Assembly (NCBI GenBank): GCA_012934845.2
Contig: WNNJ02002365.1
Location: 25,541-89,540 of the forward strand
Source: Pomphorhynchus laevis
Taxonomy: Eukaryota; Acanthocephala; Palaeacanthocephala; Echinorhynchida; Pomphorhynchidae
Length of the DNA: 64,000 bases
Reading direction: 5' to 3'
The notes under the pieces are model-generated. The model saw only the letters and a program-made list of their open reading frames with translations, did not search any database and was not told where the DNA came from. The position numbers were made by a program, and so were the translations under genes. This document shows positions 63,441-64,000 of the stretch, piece by piece. The first letter of the stretch is position 1; every line of letters starts with the position of its first letter.

Positions 63441-64000
63441 CACTATGTTTTCCTCATGAAGAGGCATAAACACCAGGCAGCATTCTATATATCCTCATCA
63501 GATCAAGAAATAGAACCGAATTATTCTCGCAATATTCAAAGTCGCTACGTATGCCCAGTCATCCTATGTGTGACGACAAACTTCAACAACGGTATACGCG
63601 TTTCGCTCTAACGGAGCTCATCAGTACCGTGACTTTAATAATCATCCATAGGCACCTTAACACACGCTTAAACAATGTCTAAAGCTCGAAAAACAGAACT
63701 ACTCTTAATCTGAATCATAAGAGGAAATTTAGCATAAGCTCTGTGCATGGCAGTGCGTAGTGCGGTTTAACCATGCATCAGGCACTAAATTCCTTTTAAT
63801 AGAAATGCTGTTTTACAGGGACACTTTAAAGTGTACAAATATATAAAATATAATTTGTTGTTACACCTGCCCTGGGACACACAATGGTGTACTCGTAAAT
63901 AAATCACTATGTTTTCCTCATGAAGAGGCATAAACACCAGGCAGCATTCTATATATCCTCATCAGATCAAGAAATAGAACCGAATTATTCTCGCAATATT
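63438..64000 (-). repeat. Direct 464-bp repeats of a Penelope-like terminal region
   Basis: The block starting aatcactatgttttcctca at 63438 recurs at 63902 and matches without visible difference to the window end (about 99 bp seen). The unit 63438-63901 contains a complete hammerhead ribozyme on the minus strand. Tandem direct terminal repeats with a hammerhead are a known Penelope-like arrangement. Confidence 0.8.
63589..63630 (-). ncRNA. Hammerhead ribozyme (type I, minimal stem III)
   Basis: Minus-strand 5' to 3': stem I ACGGTA (63625-63630), CTGATGA (63618-63624), stem II GCTC/GAGC with loop CGTTA (63605-63617), GAAA (63601-63604), a two-pair stem III formed by the last A with U and C with G around GC (63595-63600), cleavage triplet ending in UA, then TACCGT (63589-63594), which closes stem I with six perfect pairs. 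Predicted cleavage falls between 63595 and 63594. All invariant core bases are present. Very short stem III is typical of Penelope-associated hammerheads. Confidence 0.85.

Noticed and set aside
63470-63500. CTGATGA on the minus strand within the 464-bp repeat as another hammerhead
   Set aside because: It is followed by GAATGC rather than GAAA and has no stem II pairing; the true ribozyme lies at 63589-63630.
1-64000. CRISPR arrays, prokaryotic operons, rRNA genes
   Set aside because: No regularly spaced short repeats, no ribosomal sequence, and every recognisable coding region is of animal retroelement, transposon or nuclear gene type.

Overview
This is an AT-rich eukaryotic window, almost certainly from an invertebrate animal. 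Nothing bacterial is visible: no operons and no ribosome-binding-site spacing. The sequence is dominated by animal-type retroelements and carries one intact host gene. I cannot name the species. The load (CR1/L2-like and Jockey/I/R1-like LINEs, Penelope-like elements with GIY-YIG nucleases and hammerhead ribozymes, a Merlin DNA transposon) fits arthropods and several other invertebrate groups.

Layout. 1-4.3 kb: a 3' piece of a CR1/L2-like LINE (family A) lies tail to tail with an old relative (family C). 5.3-5.7 kb: Penelope-like and LINE scraps. 5.9-6.9 kb: the host gene, a mitochondrial p32/C1QBP/MAM33 protein on the minus strand. 7.5-11.1 kb: fold-back repeats carrying hammerhead-like cores, a LINE fragment and tandem copies of a structured non-coding module. 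11.5-15.2 kb: LINE family B (Jockey/I/R1-like) copy 1. 15.3-18.8 kb: LINE G and a family A relative. 18.4-23.1 kb: three module copies, a candidate secreted-peptide exon and a LINE whose 3' part is inverted. 23.1-25.1 kb: a LINE A copy with an internal deletion that fuses ORF1 to ORF2 in frame. 25.1-27.5 kb: another LINE A. 27.7-33.5 kb: a Penelope-like element with inverted ends, into which a near-full-length LINE A inserted. 34.2-36.2 kb: LINE G pieces and a minisatellite. 36.2-40.4 kb: LINE A with an intact 969-residue ORF2. 40.9-45.9 kb: LINE B copy 2, split by a tandemly duplicated Merlin transposon with an 8-bp target duplication. 47.0-50.6 kb: LINE B copy 3. 51.4-55.2 kb: three fragments of a LINE A subfamily. 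55.8-57.3 kb: a reverse-transcriptase element of a class I cannot name. 59.1-64.0 kb: Penelope-like pieces (RT tail plus structured module, two GIY-YIG fragments, a 355-bp tandem array, and 464-bp direct terminal repeats with a textbook hammerhead ribozyme).

The genes do not form a pathway. The window is a graveyard and nursery of mobile elements around one housekeeping mitochondrial gene. The best leads are RNA-level: (i) a canonical hammerhead at 63589-63630 and degenerate relatives in fold-back repeats; (ii) a conserved module at the 3' end of a Penelope-like reverse transcriptase that can fold a stem-loop plus an H-type pseudoknot, with a paired base change in the stem-loop between copies. 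The youngest insertions look to be the Merlin tandem (about 99.7% identical units) and the LINE A copy at 36.2-40.4 kb.
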